From CBDFKQ01 sp965248855 (GTDB lineage: Bacteria > Bacteroidota > Bacteroidia > Cytophagales > 172606-1), in contig CBDFKQ010000003.1 of the NCBI GenBank assembly GCA_965248855.1, forward strand, positions 62,001 to 126,000: 64,000 bases of DNA, written 5' to 3'. The position numbers and the translations under genes are program-made. This document shows positions 34,250 through 42,861 of this stretch, piece after piece; position 1 is the stretch's first letter, and every line of letters begins with the position of its first letter. The notes beneath the pieces are model-generated. The model was not told the origin of the DNA and did not search any database. It saw only the letters and a list, made by a program, of their open reading frames with translations.

Positions 34250-37155
34250 CCTTCGATTTGATTAGAAAAGTCAGAGAAACATTTATCGGCATCACGATAG
34301 GCTATTAAAGAAAGCCAATATCTATATTGATTTGGCTTAATAAATACAATAGTGTCTTTTTGAGGATACAATTTGATTATTCGCTTAACTGAAAGGTGAG
34401 CTGAAATTTCATTATTAGTTAGTCCGTCAATATTTAAGTTTGTAAAGTCTTTATGAAACAAAGGTTCATTATCCTTATTATCATATCTGAAAACTGTGGC
34501 AATTAATGATGTTCCATCAAGTTGAACAACATCTGACAATCTGAATTTTTTTCCTTTATTATCATAAACAGAATTTAATGCTCTTGAAAATTCGGTTCCG
34601 TAATTTAATAGAACAGGTTCCAGTTTGTTAGGTCTTATTTGTTGTATCGCTTTAGATTTCTCTCCGTGTCTTAGAGATTCTTGCATGTAGGAATTTACTT
34701 CATCAATGATTTTTAAATCATAAACTGAGAGGGAAATATCATCAAAAGGCAAATTCATTATGTCCTTTTTTAAGATTGCTGTATTGAGATTAACCAATAC
34801 TTGTCCACTACAAGAGAAGATAAGAAACCTGAACAAATCATTATACTTTTCAAAACGCTTCTTAATCACTTTAAGGGTTTCAATGTTACTAGATATTCCA
34901 ATAATTTTGTGCTGATATGAAAAGTCAATATTATTTAGATGTAATGGAATCTTACTATTACCAATGTTTTCTTTAATAATAATATTTGGAGATCTGAAAA
35001 TTAATTCGTTCGGAATTTTCTCAAACTTTTGATTTTTGGAAATTTCTTTAAGACTTTTAATGGCAATTCGATTTTCGTTTACTGCTTCGGTAGGAAGCGT
35101 TTTTAACTTATAAATAAAGGGAGGCTTCAAGATGCCTTTAGAACCAACCTTAAACCCTTCTCCAAATACACATTCCTTTTCTGTCAAATATTGATTAAAC
35201 GAAATAGTGTTTGATATTTTATCAACGAGATTTCTAATTCTACCGCCACCTAGAAGATTGTTTTTCCATATATACTCATTTTTGATAGCAGTTTGTCGAT
35301 TGACAAAGTGTAAATCATAATCATCTATTTCAAATACGATACGCTCTCTAGTTGCTTTGGTTCGTCTAAATGTAAGGTGAAGAATATTCTTAGAAACATC
35401 AGGTTTATTGTTTCTTACAAATATTGCTGCCGTTGCGACGTCTGCACCATTGTCCCATAATGATTTATTTCTTGCTAAAGCTGTAAAATCAAGTAGCTGA
35501 ACAACATTGTAGTTTGAGAATAATGCGTTTTTATAAGTAGTTGAAGTTGTATTGTAAAGCAGCCCTGAGGATTTAATTATTAAACAGACCAAACCATTTT
35601 CTTTTAAAAATGAAAATGATTCAGAAAGAAACTTTAATGCAATTTGACCTTGTGGTATTTTGACTTTTTTTGATTCGATTTCCCAATATTTTGAATAGTT
35701 ATTTATACCGCCAACTTTAAATGGAGGATTTCCAATAACTAAGTCGAATTTGAGATTCCCCATTACATTTAAAGTAAAGAAATCAGAAGAAACTAAATTC
35801 TCTTTTGTTAAATCGTCAAATCTTAATTTATTGATTACTTCAATTGGCTTTAGCTCGTTGCACAAAGCTAAACTTAAACTAAACGAGGATAACATTACGG
35901 CTTGTTCTTCCTTATCTACTCCGTAAATGTTTCGCAATATTTTTTTGAGGTCATCAATATTTGGCTTGTCTAATTTATGTTGCAATCTCCATATTTGAAC
36001 CAAACGCTTAAATGCTGTTACTAAAAAAATACCCGAACCACAAGCAGGGTCAAGTATTCTAAAACTGTCTAAATCAATTTCCTTGTATTTTTTTAAAGGT
36101 AAGCATTCATCCACCAAGAGTTTTGCTAAATGAGAAGGCGTATAAAATAATCCTTTGTCTTTCTTATTCTCTGCTAAAAACTCTTCATAGAGTCGGCTAA
36201 TTAATTCAACAGGAATATACTTAAATTCAAAATACCTCCAGTCTGGAAAGCCTATTTCCAGCTGTAATGCTTCAATACTGATTTTGTCTGTGGCAAGTAA
36301 TTTTGCAACAATACTAAGGTCTAATGATTCTACTTGTTCTTGTTCTGTTGTTTCCCATCTAAAAACATTCCCATTGAAGTTTTTATTTAGATCATTAAGC
36401 AAATTACTAAACTTGCCTTTCTTTAATACATCAGTAAATGAATTTGCATTGTTGTATTTTTTGAAATATTTCTCGGTAAGAAGTTTTTTGCCTTCGTCAT
36501 CTGATGTTTCTTCTAAGTATTTGATGAGAATTGACTGAACAATAATTTTATTAATCAATTCTCTCGGGGCTTTTTTCAGCTCATTTGAAAGCTTTTCAGT
36601 AACTTTTCGGATATTCTGAATAAGTGTGTCATATGCAGAGTTTTTAAAATCAAATTTTCCTTTTATTTCTTCTTGTTCCCAAAAAATTCCGCTTTTTATT
36701 TTTACAGCAAATTGCTCATTATATAGCCTATGAGCTTCATCAACTAGCCTTAGTCTGTCTGTTAAATATTCGGGTTTTAAGTCTTTGGTAAGATGCTTTG
36801 TACAATCAATTATTTTTATTTCAGTATTGAAAAAGAAACAAGCCAAAGGAACTTCACCACTACTCCAAATCTTCTTTTGTATGTCTGCAATTTCATTTTC
36901 TATTTGCTCAGAAAATGCCCTATCTGTAAAGTCGAATAAATAAACTTGTGACTTGTAACTTCCATTTAACTGCTTTCTTAAAAAAATTGCAGTAATTTCT
37001 TTGTGAATGAACTTGGCTGTTTCAATATGAAAAGAAATTTCAAGTTCGGGTAGTTTTTTTGTATTATCTGTAAAATAAAGAGCATTGTCGCCCTCAAAAC
37101 CAAGCTTTTCTAAGCCTGACTTGAAAGATTCTGATATCTCTTTAATTTTTTCCAT
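34246..37155 (-). CDS. Type II-like N6-adenine DNA methyltransferase (Eco57I/N6_Mtase class)
   Basis: 969 residues from the ATG at 37155. A start at 37197 would place a promoter-like TAACTTTG (37176-37183) inside the coding region. The N-terminal ~320 residues are helical with no detectable nuclease motif. Motif I (SAM binding) is D-P-A-C-G-S-G-I-F-L near 371 and the catalytic motif IV is N-P-P-F near 474. The C-terminal ~350 residues would hold the target-recognition domain. The size suits a type IIG-like enzyme, but the nuclease appears to be the separate downstream gene. Confidence 0.85.
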   Translation of the reverse strand: MEKIKEISESFKSGLEKLGFEGDNALYFTDNTKKLPELEISFHIETAKFIHKEITAIFLRKQLNGSYKSQVYLFDFTDRAFSEQIENEIADIQKKIWSSGEVPLACFFFNTEIKIIDCTKHLTKDLKPEYLTDRLRLVDEAHRLYNEQFAVKIKSGIFWEQEEIKGKFDFKNSAYDTLIQNIRKVTEKLSNELKKAPRELINKIIVQSILIKYLEETSDDEGKKLLTEKYFKKYNNANSFTDVLKKGKFSNLLNDLNKNFNGNVFRWETTEQEQVESLDLSIVAKLLATDKISIEALQLEIGFPDWRYFEFKYIPVELISRLYEEFLAENKKDKGLFYTPSHLAKLLVDECLPLKKYKEIDLDSFRILDPACGSGIFLVTAFKRLVQIWRLQHKLDKPNIDDLKKILRNIYGVDKEEQAVMLSSFSLSLALCNELKPIEVINKLRFDDLTKENLVSSDFFTLNVMGNLKFDLVIGNPPFKVGGINNYSKYWEIESKKVKIPQGQIALKFLSESFSFLKENGLVCLIIKSSGLLYNTTSTTYKNALFSNYNVVQLLDFTALARNKSLWDNGADVATAAIFVRNNKPDVSKNILHLTFRRTKATRERIVFEIDDYDLHFVNRQTAIKNEYIWKNNLLGGGRIRNLVDKISNTISFNQYLTEKECVFGEGFKVGSKGILKPPFIYKLKTLPTEAVNENRIAIKSLKEISKNQKFEKIPNELIFRSPNIIIKENIGNSKIPLHLNNIDFSYQHKIIGISSNIETLKVIKKRFEKYNDLFRFLIFSCSGQVLVNLNTAILKKDIMNLPFDDISLSVYDLKIIDEVNSYMQESLRHGEKSKAIQQIRPNKLEPVLLNYGTEFSRALNSVYDNKGKKFRLSDVVQLDGTSLIATVFRYDNKDNEPLFHKDFTNLNIDGLTNNEISAHLSVKRIIKLYPQKDTIVFIKPNQYRYWLSLIAYRDADKCFSDFSNQIEG

Positions 37156-37175
37156 TATTGTTTTTAAGTCAGTTG

Positions 37176-37183
37176 CAAAGTTA
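37176..37183 (-). promoter_or_regulatory. Possible -7 promoter element for the methyltransferase
   Basis: TAACTTTG on the minus strand fits the Bacteroidota TAnnTTTG box and lies 21 bases before the ATG at 37155. No clear -33 TTTG was found, so the call is tentative. Confidence 0.4.
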
Positions 37184-37336
37184 TGAAAATGAACCACCTA
37201 AAAGGCATAAATTTGACACTTTTTTAAAGCATTTATGCTCAAACACTTGCCTTTCTTGTTTCTACTGTTTCTCCTTTGTAAACAAGTCAGCCGTATATTT
37301 TTCATAGAGTTCAAATAAAAACACCATTCCCCTGCC

Positions 37337-37360
37337 TTGGTTCGTGACCCCACGAACCAA
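37337..37360. repeat. Perfect REP-like hairpin next to a RAYT remnant
   Basis: TTGGTTCGTG, loop ACCC, CACGAACCAA: a perfect 10-bp stem with a tetraloop. It lies 73 bases upstream of the RAYT fragment start (37433), where REP substrates of these transposases are expected. Confidence 0.75.
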
Positions 37361-37432
37361 AATTTTGTTGGCTCATTTAAATATTTACCTATTTTGTGCC
37401 AAATTATAAATTCTTTTTATTCAACCTGTTAT

Positions 37433-37675
37433 ATGGATAAAAGTATTTTTGAATATAAACGTAAATCTTATATTTCAATTGGAGAAATATATTTTTGGAC
37501 AGCTACAATAAATCAATGGAATCATTTACTTAAAAAAGACGCTTACAAAGATATTATCATCGATTCACTCAAGTATTTAAGTGAAAACGGCAAAATTGAT
37601 GTTTTTTCATTTTCCGCCTTTGTTGGTGTTCTTCACCAACAAAGAATTAAAGCTCTAATATATAAATATTTTTAA
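37433..37675 (+). pseudogene. Truncated REP-associated tyrosine transposase (RAYT, IS200-like)
   Basis: From the ATG at 37433 the frame reads M-D-K-S-I-F-E-Y-K-R-K-S-Y-I and then G-E-I-Y-F-W-T-A-T-I-N-Q-W, and later G-K-I-D-V-F. This is the N-terminal part of a Bacteroidota RAYT. The sequence then departs at F-S-F-S-A-F, before the expected H-I-H (HuH) motif, and ends after 80 residues within a hairpin-bearing stretch (37618-37644). The metal-binding HuH motif and the catalytic Tyr are both missing, so it cannot be active. Confidence 0.7.
37618..37644. repeat. Perfect hairpin at the RAYT breakpoint
   Basis: CTTTGTTGGTG, loop TTCTT, CACCAACAAAG: a perfect 11-bp stem. It begins where the RAYT homology stops. 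It differs in sequence from the hairpin at 37337-37360. Confidence 0.75.
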
Positions 37676-37893
37676 AGAATTTTTACATACTTCCCTTGGC
37701 TTGTTGGTCAAATAAGGCACAAAAAAGTGCATTTTGGAAGACCTAAAAGGGGAAAAGATTATAAATCCTATTTTTGTATAATGTGAACACATGGAAAAAA
37801 ATAAGTTATTTTTTTATCTCGCCTTTTCATTTTGTCAATAAATATTTTAGAATTTTTGCCTTCAAAAATATTGTTCAGTGTATTATTTAATCT

Positions 37894-38120
37894 AGTATTA
37901 AACAAAAAACGGATTCATCCAATTCAATATTTAATTGTGGTTTTGCTATTTCGTTCTTTTATATCCTTTTATTATCAATTTCAGAACACCTATCTTTTAA
38001 TCCGGTTTATTTAATCGGATTCATGCATTGCTATTAGGAAGCATTAGACTGTTATTAATTTTAGGAGTAATTATGTATTTAACCGGAAATATTGATTGGT
38101 ATAAGATTGAAGAAAAATAG
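37894..38120 (+). pseudogene. Decayed duplicate of the creD 3' end
   Basis: From AGTATTAAACAAAAAACGGA onward it parallels creD from 26878 base by base with scattered substitutions, a one-base loss that shifts the frame in the first helix, and a gap of about 135 bases. It then rejoins to encode G-V-I-M-Y-L-T-G-N-I-D-W-Y and a stop at 38118-38120. It has no 5' half and cannot be functional. Confidence 0.85.
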
Positions 38121-38190
38121 TGAAATTAGATTCACTCTTTTTTCTTTTATGTATAGGTAATTAAATTCGTTTATGTTTTTCAATAATAAT
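37894..38190. repeat. Direct repeat, right copy: broken creD end plus the end of the intact small gene
   Basis: Counterpart of 26878-27323 in the same orientation. It includes a degraded form of the terminator hairpin (near 38120-38145) and the shared tail of the convergent gene (E-K-H-K-R-I), which is intact on this side. Confidence 0.8.
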
Positions 38191-38370
38191 TTCTTTTTTC
38201 AAAATCCTCACTTCTCCGACCATTAATAAATTTAAATCCTTAATGATATAATCCGATAATTCTTTATCCGAAATATCATCCCCATTAATATCTAATCTAA
38301 AATCCTGCCCTTGTAATCCACCTTCATTCAAAAAATCAATCTCAAAATCAAACTTTACTCTTTTTTGCAT
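38161..38370 (-). CDS. Small conserved protein, 69 residues, function unknown
   Basis: Acidic and soluble: F-D-F-E-I-D-F, G-G-L-Q-G-Q-D-F-R-L-D-I-N-G-D-D-I-S-D, Y-I-I-K-D-L-N-L-L-M-V-G-E-V-R. The regular pattern and the charged, non-repetitive composition indicate a real gene, and I have an impression of similar stand-alone Bacteroidota proteins. It converges on creD; its 3' tail is duplicated at about 27295-27320. It diverges from gyrA across a 355-base gap. Confidence 0.65.
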   Translation of the reverse strand: MQKRVKFDFEIDFLNEGGLQGQDFRLDINGDDISDKELSDYIIKDLNLLMVGEVRILKKEIIIEKHKRI

Positions 38371-38725
38371 AATAATTATTTTAAGAAAAAATATTTAATA
38401 CTGATTAGAAATGATTTATTTTAAAACAAAATCATTTCTAAAATTTGAAAAAATAAAAAAAATAAAAATATCAATTTATCAATATCATTATATTCATAAT
38501 TTTAAAATAATCCCCGTATTTAAAGCTTATTAAGCCCCGGCAACATCTATTATTTAAAACAGGAAATTATAAATTAAAAATAGATTTCAGATTTATATAA
38601 TATATCAATATCGTTTTTTCAATAATTTTTCGTTATTATTTTCTAACTTGCGTGTTATTATTAATAAATTAATTATTACCATAAAACACTTTTTTTCACA
38701 AAAAAAATGTTTTATTTAAATAAAT
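38371..38725. promoter_or_regulatory. Long gyrA leader with repeated TATCAATATCRTT motifs
   Basis: Very AT-rich. The core motif occurs at 38477-38489 (within TATCAATTTATCAATATCAT, 38469-38488) and again at 38603-38615. A 22-base version with one difference stands inverted before ribBA (50119-50140). This shared pattern in two long leaders argues for a binding site rather than chance. Confidence 0.45.
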
Positions 38726-41269
38726 ATGGCAAAAGAAAATAATATTATTCCCATCAACATTGAAGACGAAATGCGCGGTGCATATATAGATTATTCTATG
38801 TCTGTAATAGTTTCTCGCGCGTTACCTGATGTTCGTGATGGATTAAAACCTGTTCACAGAAGAGTTTTATTCGGAATGTCGGAATTGGGTTTGGCTTATA
38901 ACAAACCTTTCAAAAAATCAGCTCGTATCGTAGGTGAAGTAATGGGTAAGTATCACCCTCATGGTGATGCTTCGGTTTACGACACCATGGTAAGAATGGC
39001 TCAGCCATGGTCGTTAAGATATCCAATGGTTGACGGACAGGGAAACTTTGGATCTATTGATGGTGATGGCCCTGCTGCAATGAGGTATACCGAAGCCAGG
39101 TTTAAAAGAATAGCTGAGGAAATGCTTTCGGATTTATATAAGGAAACGGTTGATTTTCAACCCAACTTTGATGATTCCTTAAAAGAACCGACAGTTTTAC
39201 CTTCAAAAGTACCGAATTTATTAATTAATGGAACTTCGGGAATTGCCGTGGGAATGGCTACAAACATGGCCCCTCATAATTTATCGGAAGTTTCTGACGG
39301 AATAATCGCTTACATCGATAACAATGATATAACCATTCCGGAATTAATGGAATATATTTTAGCACCGGATTTCCCTACAGGTGGAACAATATATGGTTAT
39401 ACAGGTGTGCAAATGGCACTATCTACAGGTAGGGGTCGGGTAGTAGTTCGTGCAAAAGCAAGCTTTGAAACTTCAAAATCAGGTAAAGATCAAATTATTA
39501 TTTCAGAAATCCCATACATGGTGAATAAATCTGAAATGATTAGAAAAACCGTTGAATTAATTGAAGATAAAAAAATTGAAGGCATTTCAGAAATTAGAGA
39601 TGAATCGGATAGAGATGGATTGAGAATAGTTTATGATTTAAGAAAAGATGCCATTCCAAATGTTGTTTTAAATAATTTATACAAACAAACGGCTTTACAA
39701 TCTTCATTCAGTGTTAATAATGTTGGTTTGGTTAGAGGAAGGCCGGTTACATTGAATCTCAAGGATTTAATTAAACATTTTGTTGATCACAGACATGAAA
39801 TAATTGTTAGAAGAACAACTTATGATTTAAAAGAAGCCCAAAAAAGAGCCCACATTTTAGAGGGTTTATTAATTGCCCTTGATAACCTCGATGCAGTTAT
39901 AACTTTAATCAGGTCTTCACGCTTACCTGAAGATGCCAGAAATGGTTTAATGGAGCAATTTGGTTTAACTGAAATTCAAGCCAGAGCGATCCTCGATTTA
40001 CGCTTGCAAAGATTAACAGGCTTAGAAAGAGATAAAATTGTTGATGAATATGCAGAAGTAAAAAAACTAATTGATCATTTAGAAGAAATTTTAGGTAATG
40101 AATCAATCAGAATGCAAATCATTAAAGATGAAACTCTCGAAATGAAAGACAGATATGGCGATAAACGCCGTACTGAAATCGTTCATGCCGATGATGATAT
40201 TTCTATAGAAGACATGATCGCAGATGATAAAATGTTAATTACTATTTCAGCTGCAGGATATATTAAGAGAACACCTTTAACCGAATTCCGTACTCAAGCA
40301 AGAGGGGGAGTAGGCTCAAGAGCAACCACAAGCCGTGAAGATGATTTTACAGAACATTTATTCATTGCAACCAATCATAATTATTTACTTATTTTCACCG
40401 AATTAGGAAAAGTTTTTTGGTTAAAAGTATATGCAATACCCGAAGGAACAAAAATTTCAAAAGGCAGGGCACTTCAAAACCTTATTCAAATCGATCCTAA
40501 TGATACAGTTAGAGCGGTTATAAATGTTAAAAATTTAAAAGATGATGATTATATTAATAATAATTATGTAATCATGTGTACTGAAAGAGGTACAATTAAA
40601 AAAACATTGCTCGAAGCTTATTCACGTCCACGCCAGTCAGGCATAAATGCAATAACAATAAATGAAGGCGACAGATTGCTTGATGTTGCACTGACAAATG
40701 GAACAAACCATATAATTCTTTCTACAAGCTCCGGTATGGCAGTTCATTTTAATGAAGAACGCGTTAGACAAATGGGAAGAAACGCTGCCGGTGTGAGAGG
40801 TGTAAGATTAAAAGAAAATGAAACCGGTGATAAAGTTATCGGAATGGTTTGTGTGAGCAGGGAAGATGCTACCTTACTCGTGGTTTCTGAAAAAGGATTT
40901 GGAAAACGATCGCTTATAGAAGATTATAGAATCACCAACAGGGGAGGAAAAGGCGTTAAAACTTTAAATATTACCGATAAAACGGGAAAATTAGTTGCTA
41001 TTAAAGAAGTTTCCGATACAGATGATTTAATGATAATCAATAAATCCGGAATTACTATCCGTTTATCAGTTTCGAAATTACGTGTAATGGGCAGGGCTAC
41101 TCAGGGAGTAAAATTAATCAGATTGAACGAAGATGATGAAATTGCCTCTGTAGCAAAAATTGAAGAAATTAAAATTGAAGAAATTATAGAAGAAATAATA
41201 GAATCAGAAATTGAAAACCAATTGCCGGAAGATATTTTACCTTCTGATGATGAAGAAACCACGGTTTAA
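38726..41269 (+). CDS. gyrA: DNA gyrase subunit A
   Basis: 847 residues, the usual length. With GyrB it introduces negative supercoils. The catalytic Tyr is Y121 in M-R-Y-T-E-A-R-F. The GyrA box reads Q-A-R-G-G-V-G near residue 525, which separates it from ParC. The C-terminal beta-pinwheel is followed by an acidic Glu-rich tail (about residues 812-847). In the quinolone region the sequence is H-P-H-G-D-A-S-V-Y-D, with Ala at the place of E. coli Ser83. gyrB is not in the window. Confidence 0.97.
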   Translation: MAKENNIIPINIEDEMRGAYIDYSMSVIVSRALPDVRDGLKPVHRRVLFGMSELGLAYNKPFKKSARIVGEVMGKYHPHGDASVYDTMVRMAQPWSLRYPMVDGQGNFGSIDGDGPAAMRYTEARFKRIAEEMLSDLYKETVDFQPNFDDSLKEPTVLPSKVPNLLINGTSGIAVGMATNMAPHNLSEVSDGIIAYIDNNDITIPELMEYILAPDFPTGGTIYGYTGVQMALSTGRGRVVVRAKASFETSKSGKDQIIISEIPYMVNKSEMIRKTVELIEDKKIEGISEIRDESDRDGLRIVYDLRKDAIPNVVLNNLYKQTALQSSFSVNNVGLVRGRPVTLNLKDLIKHFVDHRHEIIVRRTTYDLKEAQKRAHILEGLLIALDNLDAVITLIRSSRLPEDARNGLMEQFGLTEIQARAILDLRLQRLTGLERDKIVDEYAEVKKLIDHLEEILGNESIRMQIIKDETLEMKDRYGDKRRTEIVHADDDISIEDMIADDKMLITISAAGYIKRTPLTEFRTQARGGVGSRATTSREDDFTEHLFIATNHNYLLIFTELGKVFWLKVYAIPEGTKISKGRALQNLIQIDPNDTVRAVINVKNLKDDDYINNNYVIMCTERGTIKKTLLEAYSRPRQSGINAITINEGDRLLDVALTNGTNHIILSTSSGMAVHFNEERVRQMGRNAAGVRGVRLKENETGDKVIGMVCVSREDATLLVVSEKGFGKRSLIEDYRITNRGGKGVKTLNITDKTGKLVAIKEVSDTDDLMIINKSGITIRLSVSKLRVMGRATQGVKLIRLNEDDEIASVAKIEEIKIEEIIEEIIESEIENQLPEDILPSDDEETTV

Positions 41270-41370
41270 GGCATAATTTTTGTAAAGCGTAAAATAATAT
41301 TTTTACGTTTACAGAAATTAATTAATATTCACGTTTCCAAACCTTATTGTTAATTTAATATTTAAATTTT

Positions 41371-42492
41371 ATGAAGAAAGTTTTTTTATTTTTATTTGTA
41401 ACTCTTCTTACGACAAGTGCATTTGCACAGGTAAATGAAGCCATAGCTTATCGCAATCAGGGACTTCTTGATAAAGCAAAAGCATCAATAGATAAAGCTA
41501 TGGATAACCCAAAGCAAAATACAAAAGCAAAAACATGGTATACTCGTGGATCTATATATCAGGCCATGTCATCAAGCCCGCTACCAACCTATAATAAATT
41601 GGATAGTAATGCAATATCCGTTGCTTATGAATCTTATATGAAAGCTGCAGTAGTTGAACCTGAATCGAAAGATGCAAAGAGAGCCCAGGAAGATGCAAAA
41701 AAAATACTTATTTCAGTTGCTTATAATAAATTTCAACATAAGGATTATCCTTCTTCATTAAAATACTGTCAAGACGCTATCGCAGTTAATTCAAAGGATA
41801 CAACAGCTGCTCTTATTGCTGCTTATTCATCACAAAATATTAAAAAATATTCTGATGCGGCATCATATTATGAAAAATACCTGGAAAATGGCGGTAAAGG
41901 CGGTGAAGAAATGTATCAAAGCATAATTCAATTATATAAAGCTGATAAAAATTATGATAAAGCCTTAGCTGCTGCAAATAAAGCTATCAGTAAATTTCCT
42001 AAAAATGAAGATTTAAGAAAGGAAGAAATAGAAATTTATATTGGTTCGGGAAAATCGGATGAAGCTATTAATAAAATGGAAGCTGCTGTTCAGCGCGATC
42101 CTAAAAATATAGTATTTAATCAAAATCTCGCTGTGCTTTATGACAGAAAAAAGGAATACGAAAAAGCTGCAACGTTTTATGAAAAATCACTTGAGTTAGA
42201 TCCAAACAGCTTTGAAATGAATTATAACATGGGTGTTTTATGGTTTAATAAAGGAGCAGAGCTTAGTATGAAAGTTAATGAAGAAAGTCAAAAATTAAAA
42301 GCAGGACAAACTCATCCCAAAACAAAAGAAATGGATGGATACTTTAGTAAAGCGCTGCCTTATTTCGAAAAGGCAAACCAAATAAAACCTAATGAAATGG
42401 ATGTTCTTACAAATCTTTCAAAGCTTTATAGGATTTTAAAACGCCCGGAAGATGAAAAGAAAATCAATAAATTAATTGAAAGCGCTAACTAA
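41371..42492 (+). CDS. Secreted TPR-repeat protein
   Basis: 373 residues with a signal peptide 1-19 (ending A-F-A-Q). At least five TPR units follow, for example Y-S-D-A-A-S-Y-Y-E-K-Y-L and Y-E-K-A-A-T-F-Y-E-K-S-L-E-L-D-P-N. It is probably a periplasmic scaffold. It lies 101 bases after gyrA and has its own terminator (42514-42547). Confidence 0.85.
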   Translation: MKKVFLFLFVTLLTTSAFAQVNEAIAYRNQGLLDKAKASIDKAMDNPKQNTKAKTWYTRGSIYQAMSSSPLPTYNKLDSNAISVAYESYMKAAVVEPESKDAKRAQEDAKKILISVAYNKFQHKDYPSSLKYCQDAIAVNSKDTTAALIAAYSSQNIKKYSDAASYYEKYLENGGKGGEEMYQSIIQLYKADKNYDKALAAANKAISKFPKNEDLRKEEIEIYIGSGKSDEAINKMEAAVQRDPKNIVFNQNLAVLYDRKKEYEKAATFYEKSLELDPNSFEMNYNMGVLWFNKGAELSMKVNEESQKLKAGQTHPKTKEMDGYFSKALPYFEKANQIKPNEMDVLTNLSKLYRILKRPEDEKKINKLIESAN

Positions 42493-42861
42493 AAATTTGT
42501 ATAGTAATCAATAAAAGATCCCTTGGCTTTAAAGCCGGGGGATCTTTACTAATAAGCATTATTATTAGATCAATATATTTTATTATTGTGGATATTAAAT
42601 CCACCTTGAAATTAAATATAATTTGTGATTTTAATTCAGCATCGGTTCTTACATTATTATCTAAAATATTAGTTAGTAATTGAATTATAATACTTTATAA
42701 AAGAAATATTCTTATAATTTTTGAAAAAAAATTTAAAAAAGTTAACAAATAGTTTTATTATTGGGATACAATATTTAAATTAATTGCTGCATACTAAAAT
42801 TGGTAAAAACTAATTATCTTTTTTTTTATTAAATGCAGACACTGAAACCCTTAAGAGTGTA
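42493..42861. other. Intergenic region with a terminator, then AT-rich leader
   Basis: Holds the terminator at 42514-42547; the remaining ~310 bases before the DUF349 gene are very AT-rich, with no gene, repeat or clear promoter box that I can defend. Confidence 0.45.
42514..42547 (+). terminator. Terminator after the TPR protein
   Basis: AAAGATCCC (42514-42522) pairs with GGGATCTTT (42539-42547); the loop contains a second stem, GGCTTT/AAAGCC. Strong GC-rich structure 22 bases after the stop. Confidence 0.8.

Noticed and set aside
37337..37360. Part of a tRNA gene (GGTTCGT resembles a T-arm)
   Set aside because: The sequence is a perfect hairpin with no acceptor or anticodon stem around it.
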